DNA of 64,000 nucleotides, taken from contig JAOVFP010000019.1 of assembly GCA_025738555.1 (NCBI GenBank), positions 124,001-188,000 of the forward strand, given 5' to 3'. This document shows positions 45,655 to 56,051 of the stretch, piece after piece. Every line of letters begins with the position of its first letter. Position 1 is the first letter of the stretch. The notes under the pieces are model-generated. The model was not told where the DNA came from. It did no database searches and saw only the letters and a list, made by a program, of their open reading frames with translations. Source of the DNA: Cyathus striatus (lineage: Eukaryota > Basidiomycota > Agaricomycetes > Agaricales > Nidulariaceae). The position numbers and the translations under genes were made by a program.

Positions 45655-48519
45655 TTACTCTTTAGCTTTCTTCTTAGAAGCCTTCTTAACTTCCTTATCC
45701 TTTCCTTTACCTTTACCCTTCCCTTTATCCTTTCCTTTCTCCATTTGCTTGTTCTTTCCCTTATTATTCTTATTCTTATTCTTCTCCATTTCCTCCTCCT
45801 CCTCTCATCATCCTCATCCTCATCCTCATCCTCATCATTCTCATTCTCATCCTCATCTCTCATCATCATCATCCTCATCCTCATCTCATCCTCATCTCAT
45901 CCTCATCCTCATCCTCATCCTCATCTCATCCTCATCCTCATCCTCATCCTCATCCTCATCCTCATCCTCATCTCATCCTCATCCTCATCCTCATCTCATC
46001 TCATCTCATATCTCTTCATCCTCATCTCATCCTCATCTCATCTCATCTCATCTCATCCTCATCCTCATCTTTATCCTCATCTCTTTATCTCTCATCTTTA
46101 TCTCATCTCTCATCCTTATTCTTTATCTTATCTCATCTCATCCTCATCCTCATCTCTTTATCTTTATCTCATCTCTCATCTCTTATCTCTTCATCTCTCA
46201 TCCTCATCTCATCTCATCTCATCTCATCTCATCCTCATCCTCATCCTCATCCTATCATCTTTATCTCTTTATCTCTTATCCTTATCTCTCATCTCTTTAT
46301 CTCCTCATCCTCATTCCTCATCTCATCCTCTCATCATCTCATCTCATCCTTTATCCTCATCCTCATCCTCATCCTCATCCTCATCCTCATCCTCATCCTC
46401 ATCCTCATCCTCATCCTCATCCTCATCCTCATCCTCATCCTCATTATCATCATCATCATCATCATCCTCATCATCTGACTCCTCCTGTTTACTTTTAACT
46501 TTTCCCTTTCCCTTTCCCTTTCCCTTTACTTTCTTTCTTACTGCTCTGTCAGGATCAAGTGTCCCTCCATTCTCATAAAATGTCTTAAGGTCCTCAAATG
46601 TATATTTTTGGGTCTTTTCATATCCCCATGCTTCCATATCAGATGGAGCATCATCTTTTCCCTCCATCCATTTCATTAAATGAGGATAATTTGATAGCTT
46701 TGTAAAAAGCTTTGAGTGGTTGGACTGAAAGTATGAATAGGACAGGAAAATATCAACAATTTCCTTCTTTCTTAGTGCTTTTCCTTGCCATTGGTTGTTC
46801 CTTGCCATTGAGTTATATATATCAAGATACTTAAGAGCCAGCAAGTACTTCTTATATTGGCCTCTAATTCCATCCTCAAAAGTGCAGCTAAGTTCATCTG
46901 CACTGACACCAAGATGAGCAGCAATTACTTGAGGCTCAGCAGCAGCTTCTGTTACAGCAGATGGAGCCATTGATACAGATCGATTGCGAGTAGAAAGAGA
47001 CGCAGAGTGAGACTGAACTGCAATTAGTGTTAACTCTTCTTGACCTGAAGGATGAAAAGAAGACTATTTGTATAGTTGAGTTTGGAGCTGTAAAGATACA
47101 TAAAAATAACACTTACACATAATACATGTATAACATAATTTCCTTGCTGAATCCATGTAAATTCCTCATTTTCCTCAATGGCACATTCAAAGTTACCCAA
47201 AAGACGCCAATGTGGGCTGTCATTATCAACAATATAAAACCACTGATTAGAATCAGCAATAGGATTATATTTCTTTGCTAGTCCTTTCATAACAGGTTCC
47301 ATTGAGTTTACTGAAATAGGGATCTTAATAAAAGTCATTGAGTTCATGTTTATAACTTTCAAATCTGTTGGATCTAGCTTTGAAATGTAAAGGTATATAA
47401 TTCCTTTGACATGTTCTAGATATGTTGACTGCTTCTCAATTTCAAGAAAGTCAGCACTGTTATAGACATTACCCTGTGCATGATGGCGCATAAATCCACC
47501 TAAATAGCTTGTTATTTTTTATTATATGTTAGAGAAATAAGATACTTACCAGTTACACGAGAGGATCCTTGTAGATTGTAAGTCTCTTTCTTTGGTGGAG
47601 ATGCCATGTGAACATCACTTATATAGTTATCTGTATTTTCATGCTCACTTAGACTTTCAATATTGGGCACATCCTTCTGAGTATCCTTACTGGTCTGATT
47701 ACCAGTATTCTCACTGCTCTTGTTGTGAGCATTCTTGCTGGTCTGGTCACCAGTATCCTCATTGCTCTTGTTGTGAGTATCTTTGCTGGTCTGATTACCA
47801 GTATCCTCATTGCTCTTGTTGCGAGTATCTTTGCTAGTCTGATTACCAGTATCCTCACTGTCTTTGTTGTGAGTGTCCTTACTGGTCTGATTACCAGTAT
47901 CCTCATTGCTCTTGTTGTGCTTAGAGCTAACTTCTTCAATTTCACTGCCACTATCATCAGAGGGATTATTACTGGCATTTTCACCAGCACTAGTATCTTC
48001 ATTTGCATTCTCACTTTCTGTACTTTCATTATCAAGTACCTCAGAGTGACGGACATGACCACTAGTAGCAACTGGAGCCTGGCTAGCAGGAAGCAAACTC
48101 ACAACTGCATTGCAAATTCGCTTAGGAGGGGCAACAGAGGTGCCATCATCAACAATATTTTGTTCAGCCCTTGTCAACTTAACTGGTGAGCTGGCACTAG
48201 CATCTTCAGCAATACGCTGTGTTGCAGATTTACTGAAAAGAAAATTTAAAATGATTAAAATGCGATTTTATAAATGAATTATTACATACCGTCCTCTTCC
48301 CTTCTTTCCTTTCCTCTTCTTAGCACTGTTTCCCTCAGATTCTTCTTCTACAGTACTCTCCTTTTTGCCCTTCTTTTTAGCAGGTTGAGTAGTACCTTCA
48401 GTGGAAGAGACAGTGCACTTGCGAGTATTTGAAGGTTCTGGTGGATTGTCAGTATTGCCACTGGTTGTAGTGGCATTAATGTTGGTGGATTTGTTCCTAG
48501 TAGATCTGCGAGGAGGCAT
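45655..48519 (-). pseudogene. Accessory protein of the CxC module, copy D, with repeat-expanded tail
   Basis: Four exons with good splice sites: 48519-48290 (MPPRRSTRNKS, basic Lys-rich), 48232-47550 (Ser/Asn/Asp-rich with about six 13-residue repeats of the type SNEDTGNQTSKDT), about 47501-47117 (GNVYNSADFLEIE, HWRLLGNFECAIEENEEFTW), and from about 47046 (GVSADELS, RKKEIVDIFLSYSYFQ, LFTKLSNYPHL). The final exon runs into a (CTCATC)n microsatellite of about 650 bp that codes an Asp-Glu run and then loses the frame before the conserved basic tail near 45700. It occupies the same place as the A, B and C homologues, upstream of the CxC gene. Function unknown; predicted nuclear from charge (inference). 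Confidence 0.7.
45790..46475. repeat. Hexanucleotide (CTCATC)n microsatellite inside the accessory gene
   Basis: A run of CTCATC, with CTCATCT and CTTTATC variants, covers nearly 700 bases. The corresponding acidic tract in copy A (9605-9720) is only about 115 bases. On the coding strand it reads Asp-Glu repeats, and irregular unit lengths break the frame. Confidence 0.9.
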
Positions 48520-48724
48520 GGTATGTTGTAGTGAGTTGTGATAAGCTCTGATCTGAGTGGATGTGGGTGGATGAGTGGTGATGATAGTGGTAAGAGAGAG
48601 AAAGAGGAATGAGGCATGTGGAGATTTAAAGGCAATAGAATGTTCACACCATTTATTTTTATTCCTGAGTATGTGACATCATGATTTCACAGCTAATCTA
48701 TAAATAGTATAAGGGAAAGTTTAC

Positions 48725-48830
48725 TGTGTGTGATCGCGAAATACATTTGAATGTGAGATCTGATCTCAAAATACATTTGAATGCAAGATCTGATCTCAAA
48801 ATACATTTCAATGTGAGATCGCCTTCTGGC
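48725..48830. repeat. Three tandem copies of a 32-bp unit upstream of accessory gene D
   Basis: Units of the form ATCTGATCTCAAAATACATT followed by TGAATG-type sequence occur three times about 210-310 bases upstream of the start codon at 48519. TGAGATC and GATCTCA are complementary, so each unit boundary is palindromic. It is a candidate upstream control repeat; the role is not shown. Confidence 0.5.
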
Positions 48831-49039
48831 AATCTATTCATACATGACAGCATATGCGATAACAAACATGCAGTAATGTACTATAAGCAATTACAAGGTT
48901 GAGCATGAGATCAATTTATTTAAGTAGTTTCTGTCATTCTCACTGTAGCACACACATCTCACTGATTATTATAAATTTATGTACTGTTCTAGTATTTACA
49001 GTACATGATTTCTACTCTAATTAGTAATGTAGTCTACTG

Positions 49040-51230
49040 TATAATAATTACAGGTAACAATAGGTAAAGGGAGCACTGAAGGGGGGCAACAATGTGTGTA
49101 TGCGGGCGGCAGCACACAATAAGGGGAGAGGGCGTCGAAGAGGGGGGGCGACGATGGGGTACACGGATGGCGGTGAGATCGCGATGCAGTGTGAAATAGC
49201 GACACCGTCGCCGCCCCCTCCGCTCGTTATCCCTTCCCCTCCCCTTGCTGTCATCTCCCCTCGCTATCATCTCTCCTCACTGTCCTCTCCCCTCACTGTC
49301 CTCTCCCTGCTCTCTCTTCCTCTCCTGTCCTCTCCCGTTGCTCTCCCCTCCCCTCGCTGTCCCCTCCCCACGCTATCCCCTCCTCATGCTATCCCCTCCC
49401 CTTGCTATCCCCTCCTCTCCACTTGCTATCCCCTTCCCTTCCTTCGCTCTCCCCTCTCCTCCCCGAGGAGGCGGAGGAGGGGGGGATGATACTCTTCCTC
49501 GTCACTTGCGAGACGAGGAGGCAGGGGAAGAGGGGGAGGAGGGGGAATGGCACCTCATCATTTGTGAGACGAGGTGCAGTGGGGAGGGGAGAGGGAAGGC
49601 ACCTCGCCACTTGCGAGACGAGGTGCAGGGCAGAGGAGAGGGACGCACCTCGTCACTTGTGGGACGAGGTGCGGGTGGAGGAGAGAAGACGCACCTCGTC
49701 AGTTGTGAGACGAGGTGTGGGGCGGAGGTGAAGAGATGCACCTCGTCAGTTGCGAGACGAGGTGCAGGGGAGGGGGGGAGGAATGGTACCTCGTCGTTTG
49801 CGAGACGAGGTGCAGGGCAGAGGTGGAGAGACGCACCTCATCACTTGCCAGACGAGGTGGAGAGGGAAGGCAGAACGGCACCTCGTCGTTTGCCTGACGA
49901 GGTGCAGGGGGGAGGATAAACGGCACCTCATCACTTGCGGGACGAGGTGCGGGTGGAGGAGAGAAGACGCACCTCGTCAGTTGTGAGACGAGGTGTGGGG
50001 CAGAGGTGAAGAGATGCACCTCGTCAGTTGCGAGACGAGGTGCAGGGGAGGGGGGGAGGAACGGTACCTCGTCGTTTGCGAGACGAGGTGCAGGGCGGAG
50101 GTGGAGAGATGCACCTCGTCACTTGCCAGACGAGGTGGAGGGGGAAGGCAGAATAGCACCTCGTCGTTTGCCTGACGAGGTGCAGGGGGGAGGATAAACG
50201 GCACCTCGTCACTTGCGGGACGAGGTGCGGGTGGAGGAGAGAAGATGCACCTCGTCACTTGCGAGACAAGGTGTGGGGCAGAGGAGAGGGATGCACCTCG
50301 TCACTTGCGAGACAAGGTGTGGGGAAGAGGTGAAGAGATGCACCTTGTCAGTTGCGAGACGAGGTGCAGGGGAGAGGGGGAGGAACGGCACCTCGTCGTT
50401 TGCGAGACGAGGTGCAGGGCAGAGGTGGAGAGACGCACCTCGTCACTTGCCAGACGAGGTGGAGGGGGAAGGCAGAATGGCACCTCGTCGCTTGCCAGAT
50501 GAGGTGGAGGGGGAAGGCAGAACGGCACCTCGTCGTTTGCAAGACGAGGTGCGGGGGTGGGGAGGAGACATAACACCTCGTCACTTGTGAGACGAGGTGG
50601 AGGGGCAAGGCGCAGAACAGCACCTCGGTCGCTTGCCAGATGAGGTGCGAGAGTGGGGAGGAGACGTAACACCTCGTCACTTGTGAGATGAGGTGGAGGG
50701 GGAAGGCGTGGGGGACGGTAGACATAGAAAAATAATGAATATAGAACGTACCCATTATAACTAACCCCAGCCAGATCCGATGTGGCAGTACCCCAAGACC
50801 CAGCAAGCGAGACGACGGCAAATGTTGATGAGCAGCTGCATTGATGGCAGCGTTGATTGAAGCGAAGAGTGTGAGGCATGTTGATGAAAGAGGGGACCTG
50901 TGCATGATCGAAGCGATGAGCGAGGGTGAAGAGCGGAAGAGGGGGCCCGAGTAGTGGGAATGGAGGGCGACAACGGTGAGGGTGGAGAGTGACGACAGTG
51001 AGAAAGGCTGTATTGACAGTGGGAAGCACAGTGGTGACGCGTCACCGGCACCAGTTACCAGTCACCGACGGCCGGTGACAGCGATGACATGTGACATAGC
51101 CAGTGGTTATGTCTAAAGGCTGTGTTGGCTCAGCTGGTTTAGCATGCCATATGCTTGCTGACAAAGCAATGGGAAGCTAAGGGTTCAATTCACGCTATGG
51201 TATGTTATTTTACTAAGTACATATTATAAT
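49040..51230. repeat. GC-rich, CpG-rich block 2 with palindromic minisatellite
   Basis: 49080-49480 has CCCCTCGCTATCCCCTC-like pyrimidine units. 49530-50720 has about twenty units of about 50-70 bp, each containing the near-perfect palindrome CACCTCGTC...GACGAGGTG with an ACTTGCGA or GTTTGCGA loop. 50720-51110 is unique GC-rich sequence. 51117-51205 is tRNA-like. Long Ser/Pro/Arg ORFs on both strands come from the minisatellite and are not supported as genes. The block sits inside the 8.6-kb element and probably inserted into it. Confidence 0.75.
51117..51205 (+). other. tRNA-like (SINE-like) sequence at the end of GC-rich block 2
   Basis: A polymerase III box A-like TGGCTCAGCTGG and a box B-like GGTTCAATTCA lie about 50 bases apart. 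The acceptor and T stems do not pair properly, so this is not a working tRNA gene but resembles a tRNA-derived SINE head. A comparable sequence ends block 3. Confidence 0.4.
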
Positions 51231-51439
51231 TACAGATTACATAAGAGGTCCGTACGGATTCCGTGTAAGTCTTTGTTATGGAGTTCTGCGTATTCCATAC
51301 AGAATTTACCAGTCCGTACAGATTCCGTAAGGAATCTGTGCGGAATAATTACTAATTTAAAGTGAAGTCCCAGCTAATTTACAAATTACAGAATTTGCAC
51401 GGATTCTGTACGGAACACATGGCTCAGTGTAAAGAGCTC

Positions 51440-51447
51440 CTGCATGT
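51440..51447. repeat. 8-bp target site duplication, right copy
   Basis: CTGCATGT directly after the right end of the 8.6-kb element; identical to 42833-42840. Confidence 0.92.
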
Positions 51448-52357
51448 CCACATGAGAACCCTCCCATTGTATGTGATGCCCCTTGAAGTTCATTCTTGCT
51501 CAAACCAGATATTGCTGAACTATGTAACTCAGAGCGACGTGAGACTTTACTTATAGAGTGGCAGTTATCAGTAGGACTAGATGGTGCACATCCATGCTTA
51601 AGAACTGGCAGAGATTTCTTTGGAGTGATATCTATATCAACATCCATAAGTTCACTTTCTTCCTTCTCTGCATTCTCAATTCTAGCATTGGTACTTATTT
51701 CCTCCATTTGATTATCAATTAAATTTTCATCTGAATTCTTAGAATCATCCTCAGAACCATCCTCAGAACCATCCTCAGATTTGGATGTGTTATCAATTTC
51801 AATCTCAGTATTAGAACTTTCAGGTAAGTTCCCAGATGCCTTATCAGCAAGCAAAGAATTCAAAGTCATAGTTTCCAATCTAGCCAAAGGCATTAAAATC
51901 TCATCTTCATTGAGAGAGTCACTTATATCAGCCACAGGAGTTTGAGTTGACTGAATTGATGCAGAGCTTGCAGAACTTGCAGAGATGTGAGGAGGAGGAG
52001 CAATAGAAATGCCCTCCTCTGCTAATACCTGCTCCACTCTTTAACAATATCAGAAAATATAACAAGTAGTTAGAGAATAATAAATATGGAGTAAGCTTCT
52101 CAGGAGTCTCAGCATTTTCATCATCTTGAAGTCTCTGAACTGAGGTCTTTCTATGTTTCATAAATTTTAACAAGTAGATAAAGCAAGAATTAATATAAAA
52201 CATACTTTGTTTTCTTTGTCTTGTTCACTTTAGCTGCCTTTCCACCCTTATTAGTGCTTTTCTGTGCATTTTCTGAGTTTTTTGGACCAGATCTAAGAGA
52301 TCTCTGGTTGTTTTCTGTGTTTTCTGTAATGTTTGAAGATTTTCTGGTGCCAACCAT
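51448..52357 (-). pseudogene. Accessory protein of the CxC module, copy C, 5' half (split gene)
   Basis: It starts at MVGTRKSSN (52357), a basic Lys/Asn-rich exon that parallels MPPRRSTRN in copy D. It continues through a short exon near 52170-52090 (SVQRLQDDENAETPEK) and an Asp/Glu/Ser-rich exon (52037-51448) ending TMGGFSCGHA. The frame runs into the element end at 51439 and resumes at 42840 with VGNTYN, which corresponds to YGNTLN in copy B and QGNVYN in copy D. So this is the missing front of the gene at 41697-42840, and it was intact at this site before insertion. Confidence 0.78.
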
Positions 52358-52599
52358 AATGAAATGTATGAGAATAGTAGTAGGAACAAGTAGAAAGCAG
52401 TTGAGTGTGTATCTGGAGTGTGGGTGGAAGGGAAGAAAGAAGTTCTCAGGCCACCATGTCATATATATGAAGATCAAGTAATGACTATTAATATCTATCA
52501 AGCCTTACTCAATCTGCACTTCCTTCACATGTCCATTTTCGGATTCACTCACACAAATTCAAGCCTCACGCTGTCAATACTATTTAAAGAATGCAATAT

Positions 52600-52800
52600 A
52601 ATTAGAAGAATCAATCCATAATGGATCAATTCTTCATTGTATACTATGCTGTCGATAACATAAATATAATATATAATTAGAAGAATCAATCCAATAATGG
52701 ATTGATTCTTCATTGTATAGTACATTGTCGATAATGTAAATATAATAAATGATATGGGAAAATTGATCTGATAAGAATCAATTTTCTCTTGTACATAGTG
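52600..52800. repeat. Short tandem palindromic repeat (ATTGATTCTTCATTGTATA)
   Basis: AGAATCAATCC...GGATTGATTCT inverted motifs and TTCATTGTATAxTA recur two to three times, each unit about 65 bases. It immediately precedes GC-rich block 3. Confidence 0.55.
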
Positions 52801-52804
52801 AAGG

Positions 52805-54540
52805 TGGGGTGAATGGGCATGTGCATGTGCATGGGTGTGGGAGTGGGCAAAGGCGAGGGTGAGGGCGAGAGCAAGAGGGGAAGAGGGCGAAGGAGAGGTT
52901 GAGGAAGAAGGGAGGAGACATATGCCCTCATCTCACAAGTGACAAGGGCATAGTGATGCAGAGAGGGGAGGAAATATATGCCTTCGTCACTTGCAAGACA
53001 AAGGCAGAGAGGGGGCAGGGTGGTGGGCAAGGGGAGAAGACACCCGCCCTCATCTGCAAGTGACCAGGGCAAGGGGAGTGGGAGAGGGGAGAAGATGCTT
53101 GCCCTCGTCACTTGCAGACGAGGTGAGGGAGAGGAAGAGAGGGGGGGAGGCCATATACACCTCGTCACTTGTGAGACGAGGGCAGAGGGGGTGTGGGGCC
53201 ATGAGCAAGAGAAGACGCTCACCCTTGTCACTTGCAGACGAGGCGAGGGAGAGGGAGAGGGAGAGGGGGGGAGGCTATATATGCTTCATCACTTGCAAGA
53301 CAAGGGTAGACAGGGCGTGGGGCCGTGGGCAAGGAGAGAGGACACGCGCCCTTGTCACTTGCAGATGAGGCGAGGGAGAGGGAGAGGGGGGGAGGCCATA
53401 TACACCTCATCACTTGCAAGATGAGGGCAGAGAGGGCATGGTGCCATGAGCAAGGAGAGAAGATGCTTCCCCTTGTCACTTGCAGATGAAGGCAAGGGAG
53501 AGGGAAAGTGGGGGGGGGAAACCATATACGCCTTGTCACTTGTGAGACGAGGGCATAGAGGAGGCACATGGCCGTGGGTGAGACAGGACACTTGCCCTCA
53601 TTGCTTGCAGATGAGAGCGAGGGAGACAGCGAGGAAGAGGGGAGAAAATAAGCACCCTCATCACTTGCAAGATGAGGGCCAAGAAGAGGCACGGGGCCAT
53701 GGGTGAGGAGAGAGGATACTCGCCCTCATCACTTGCAGACAAGGGCGGGGGAGACAGTGAGGGAGGGGAGGAAATATGTGCCCTTGTCACTTGCAAGACA
53801 AGGGCGAGGGAAACAGTGTGGGAGGGGAGGAAACAAGTGCCCTCATCACTTGCAAGACGAGGGAGAGGGAAACAGTGAGGGAGGGAATGAAACAATCACC
53901 CTCATCACTTGTGAGATGAGGGCAGAGAGGGGGTGTAAGGCCATGGGCGAGGGAGATGGTGAAGGAGGAGGAGGCTGGCGCATGGAGAAGCCAGTGGCCA
54001 GCAAAGACGCTTGCCCCCATCACTTGCAGACAAGGGTGGGGGAGAGCAAGAGGGGGTTAGTTGCTTGTACTTGTCACTTGCGAGACGAGCAAAGGCATGT
54101 GGCAGTTCTTGATGTGGTTACACATGGTGTTACACATGAGAGAGGGAGGAGGGGGATGAGAAGATGTTGGCTGCTTGATGCCACGCTCATCAATTGCTAG
54201 ACAAGAGGATGAGATGGGGGAGGGGATGAGACGATGAATGAGGGGAGAGGAGGGGAGGAAGAAGGAGGAGCAGAGAATGAAGGAAGGAAGAGGGAGGAGC
54301 CATTATTGTTTGCGACAATAATGAAATGTGCAGCACTGGCAGTTTGTGGCAGTGTGTGCAGCATGTGACGTTTCACCCTGAGGTTGGCTATAGGGAGTCA
54401 CATGTCAGTACTAACAATGACCAAATGGCCTAGTGGTTAGTGATGCATCAGTTAGCGCTTGTTAAGCACCAGCTATTCTTGGCATTGATGGTTCAATTCT
54501 CTGTGGTAACATTTATTAAATTAATTTTTTTCCTATATTA
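52805..54540. repeat. GC-rich palindromic minisatellite block 3
   Basis: From 52920 to 54110 about seventeen units carry GCCCTCGTCACTTGCAAGAC and GAGGGC palindromes in a GGGAGAGG-rich spacer. It is analogous in plan to block 2 but has a different core (GCCCTCGTC rather than CACCTCGTC). Block 3 ends in a tRNA-like sequence (54424-54515). ORFs on both strands are repeat translations. Confidence 0.7.
54424..54515 (+). other. tRNA-like (SINE-like) sequence at the end of GC-rich block 3
   Basis: Box A-like TGGCCTAGTGGTTAG and box B-like GGTTCAATTCT in the order and spacing of a tRNA, but the stems do not pair. It is followed by an AT-rich tail. Confidence 0.4.
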
Positions 54541-54577
54541 TAAGTAAGAAACCTTGTTATAATTGTCTAGTACAAAG

Positions 54578-54815
54578 TACAGCAAAAATCAGGTGAACTA
54601 CAGGTAAAGTCCAGTATTCTACCTGAAGTCCAGTGGCTGAAATCAGTGATTTCCAGGTGATTTCCAGTAGTCCACCTGAAGTCCAGGACTGTACCTGGAC
54701 TGTACCTGGACTGCACCTGGACTGCACCTGAACTCGACCTGAACTGCACATAGGATGGCAGCATTCTCATAGTTCAGGTGGACTCCACCTAATTTCATGG
54801 AGGAGTGCAATGAAC
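54578..54815. repeat. CCTGGACT repeat fragment, inverted relative to 35323
   Basis: Contains GTACCTGGACTGTACCTGGA and ends GGAGGAGTGCAATGAACTC, the reverse complement of the start of the 35323 array including the TATTTAAA-like flank. Confidence 0.6.
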
Positions 54816-55855
54816 TCTTTAAATACATAAAACACAGCACTATTACGAAGAGTTTCTCAGACATTGTATACTACATATATCTACCTGAAACACTTCCCCT
54901 GTCCTTATTTGTGTCTTTATTTAGCTATCATTTGACCATGAGTCACTCACTCTGAGGCATTAGAATCCTCTAGAATGTTCAATTCCCATGGTTTCCAGAT
55001 GCTACAGTGTCTCATCTTTGATCTAATGTTTTGTTCTTATCCAGGCCTGTGCTTCAGTGAGACCATTCCCTATCATACTAGAATATAATGTACTAAATTC
55101 TAGCTCCAGATCAAGACCAAAATCATCCTGATTGATGAAGAATTGACCATTCTACATCACTTTGAAATATTCATTAATTCATATTTATGTTATTGACTAT
55201 TTGTTAGACTTCAATCCTGATGCCAAACAAACTTAGCGGTATCAAGTGAAATTAAAACATATAAAAGTCATGTGACTGGCAGAAAAGCGGTACCTTCAAT
55301 ATTTAATATCTTTTCCTACACACCAGGCTAATGGTAAGTTGGACATAGAAGCACTTGTACTATATTTTGTGATATGAACAGATGAATATTAACCCAATTA
55401 AAGGCCAATAAGTACAAGGCTTGCTATTTTGTAGCAGTCCATAGATCTTTATTTATTATCTGGGGTTCATAATGTGTACAGATTTAAGACTGTAAATGGT
55501 AGAAATGTGCAATTTTATACCTAAATGCACAAGTGGTGTCACAATGTTGGTAATGGCATAAGCACCTTCACATAAACTACAATGCTACTGAACATGATAA
55601 GCACATTAAGTAAAACTATCAAATACATACCAGACACATGAAAGACCCCACCAACACAAACAGAAATCCAACAGGCACCAGTGTGAGACCAGCCATACAA
55701 TGTGTAGACACCCAGCCCTAGAGGTTTGCACAATGGAGCAGAAATGGAGTGGAGGTGCACAAGGAAAATGAGTCAGAACACCTGTAGTAGAAAGCTGAGG
55801 GATGGTATGGGAACAGAAGGAAAGAAAGGAGATGCAGAATGGGTTCAATATGTTA
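54816..55855. other. Spacer, no feature seen
   Basis: AT-rich unique sequence, apart from short ORFs without protein character. It is the left flank of the DUF6589 element. Confidence 0.4.
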
Positions 55856-55864
55856 CTTGTATAC
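55856..55864. repeat. 9-bp target site duplication, left copy
   Basis: CTTGTATAC directly before the element start CAGGCTCC. The identical nonamer follows the other end at 63153-63161. Confidence 0.93.
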
Positions 55865-56051
55865 CAGGCTCCTAAAACCAGCACGCTCGTATCTCACTAC
55901 AACCTCTTTAGGTAAACAGAGACAAATATTTGCTTAAGGCAAATAAATCTAAGAGAGGTTCTGCTCGATAGAGTGGCTGGCACTTGTCGTTGCCAATGTT
56001 TCTCCATAGACCCTACCATGCCCTGTCAATCAGCTGAACCCTTGTGCTTAG
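55865..56051 (+). repeat. Terminal inverted repeat, left
   Basis: 187 bp starting CAGGCTCCTAAAACC and ending near AACCCTTGTGCTTAG. Pairs with 62966-63152. The few mismatches are mainly C/T or G/A differences, consistent with CpG decay. Confidence 0.93.

Larger units (their letters stand above)
42841..51439. mobile_element. Complete 8.6-kb CxC5/CxC6 DNA transposon (KDZ-like, 8-bp TSD)
   Basis: Left end CAGTAATTTACACTCCCCC, right end GGCTCAGTGTAAAGAGCTC. In inverted comparison the tips share TTTACACT, and both outer regions carry GTACGGA/CTGTACAGA palindromes. A perfect 8-bp duplication (CTGCATGT) flanks it, and it splits a gene whose frame closes on removal. It carries, both on the minus strand, the CxC5-CxC6 gene D and accessory gene D, plus a GC-rich block near the right end that is probably a later insertion. 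CxC5/CxC6 domains are known from KDZ-type transposons (Kyakuja-Dileera-Zisupton), and 8-bp duplications fit that group. Naming it autonomous is inference; current copies of its genes carry damage. Confidence 0.9.

Noticed and set aside
45622..46578. Ser/Pro/His-rich 318-codon ORF on the plus strand
   Set aside because: It is the antisense reading of the (CTCATC)n microsatellite within accessory gene D.
49094..51051. Arg/Ser-rich ORFs across GC-rich block 2
   Set aside because: Overlapping frames on both strands follow the minisatellite period.
51117..51205. Functional tRNA gene
   Set aside because: Box A and B motifs are present but acceptor and T stems do not pair; called tRNA-like instead.
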